Below, one piece after another: positions 5,566 to 6,309 of a DNA stretch of 6,309 bases. A program made the translations under genes and the position numbers. A model generated the notes under the pieces. It made no database searches. It was given only the letters and a program-made list of their open reading frames with translations, and was not told where the DNA came from. Position 1 is the stretch's first letter; each line of letters starts with the position of its first letter. The stretch comes from Anaerolineales bacterium UBA832 (GTDB lineage: Bacteria > Chloroflexota > Anaerolineae > Anaerolineales > UBA11657): assembly GCA_002296125.1 (NCBI GenBank), contig DBHI01000089.1:11556-17864 (forward strand), written 5' to 3'.

Positions 5566-6309
5566 TTATCTTCTTCTAGATCCTCTATTATCAGATCTAT
5601 TTTTTGATCTCCCTCCTCCACTACCACGACTATTTCTACCGCTGGAACGAGGTTTACGGGGTTTATCACGTTCTCTAGCTTCTTCAAGACTCCAACCTTC
5701 CAAAACAGCCTGTCTAGATAAACGAATCTTACCATTCGTATCTACATCAGTAACCATGACGGTTAATTCTTCTCCAACCTTAGCAACATCCTCTACTTTT
5801 TCAACACGAAAATCAGCTAATTGACTAATATGAACTAAACCATCACTACCTGGAATTATTTCCACAAACGCTCCAAAAGGCTCTATACGTACAACTTTAC
5901 CAGTATAAATACGACCTATCTCTGCACTTTCTGTCAAAGCTTCCACACGTGCACGTGCTTCCTCAGCTGATGGTCCTTCAGGAGCTGCTATGAACACACG
6001 TCCATCATCTTGGACATCAATTTTAGCACCTGTTTCTTCTTGCAATGCACGAATCGTCTTACCACCTGGACCAATAACTGCTCCAATTTTGTCGTCTGGT
6101 ACAGTTACCACTATCATACGAGGAGCATATGGTGACATCTCTTCTCTAGGAACACTAATATGATCGGTCATTACTCCTAAGATTTGCAAACGAGCATCCC
6201 GAGCCTGCAATAATGCCTCCTCCATAATTTCAGCAGTGATACCTGTAATCTTTATGTCCATTTGCAATGCAGTAATACCGCTATCAGTACCTGCAACTTT
6301 AAAATCCAT
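5566..6309 (-). CDS. pnp: Polyribonucleotide nucleotidyltransferase, C-terminal third (5' end outside window)
   Basis: PNPase degrades RNA 3' to 5' with phosphate, releasing nucleoside diphosphates, and works as a trimer in RNA turnover. Only the last 247 residues are in the window. The full protein is usually about 700 residues, and the first in-frame Met here is internal. The fragment opens with the end of the second RNase PH domain, MDFKVAG, whose D2 and K4 correspond to metal-site residues D492 and K494 of E. coli PNPase, and continues LQMDIKITGIT. A KH domain follows (about 64-126, GxxG loop in IGPGGKTI at 79-86), then an S1 domain (about 133-203, VVRIEPFGAFVEI and GLVHISQLAD). The last 35 residues form a low-complexity tail rich in R, G, S, N and K, ending in RRR. 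The tail is likely disordered and RNA-binding. The inositol-phosphate synthase gene begins 68 bases downstream. Confidence 0.97.
   Translation of the reverse strand: MDFKVAGTDSGITALQMDIKITGITAEIMEEALLQARDARLQILGVMTDHISVPREEMSPYAPRMIVVTVPDDKIGAVIGPGGKTIRALQEETGAKIDVQDDGRVFIAAPEGPSAEEARARVEALTESAEIGRIYTGKVVRIEPFGAFVEIIPGSDGLVHISQLADFRVEKVEDVAKVGEELTVMVTDVDTNGKIRLSRQAVLEGWSLEEARERDKPRKPRSSGRNSRGSGGGRSKNRSDNRGSRRR

Noticed and set aside
5590..5616. Inverted repeat AGATC with GATCT around a T-run near the end of pnp, possible terminator
   Set aside because: The stem is only 5 AT-rich base pairs and lies inside the pnp coding sequence.
5540..5824. Plus-strand open frame of 94 codons, proline- and leucine-rich
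   Set aside because: It is the antisense of the PNPase S1 domain and R/G-rich tail. Its composition is explained by that and it has no ribosome binding site.

Overview
The window is AT-rich bacterial DNA, densely coding, with no gene-free stretch longer than about 85 bases. It holds the 5' part of one tRNA, seven complete protein genes and the 3' third of pnp. The actinobacterial/Chloroflexi-length inositol-1-phosphate synthase, the low GC, the very short intergenic gaps and the mostly weak ribosome binding sites suggest a streamlined, free-living bacterium. A marine Chloroflexota/SAR202-like lineage is my guess, not something the sequence proves.

Layout. On the minus strand at the left edge lie a tRNA 5' half (Arg-like, anticodon outside the window) and, just upstream of it, a PHP-family metal-dependent phosphoesterase (55-729). 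A short intergenic region (730-809) carries a good sigma70-like promoter that fires rightwards into a tight four-gene plus-strand operon (810-3512): two small, unrecognised membrane proteins, a CoaBC-like flavoprotein that has lost the usual decarboxylase signature residues, and a cytoplasmic NodB-fold (polysaccharide deacetylase/PuuE-like) hydrolase. This operon runs head-on into a minus-strand run (3502-6309), with an 11-base overlap of the convergent 3' ends. In transcription order that run is pnp (partial), myo-inositol-1-phosphate synthase and a PfkB-family sugar/nucleoside kinase.

How the genes may work together. The synthase makes inositol phosphate from glucose 6-phosphate. The kinase directly downstream could act on inositol or a related small polyol, but its substrate cannot be read from sequence. 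The plus-strand operon is the least explained part: spacing of 6 nt, a 4-base ATGA overlap and 7 nt between successive genes imply that two tiny membrane proteins, a CoaBC paralogue and an amide hydrolase are made together. No mobile element, CRISPR array or integration mark was seen.
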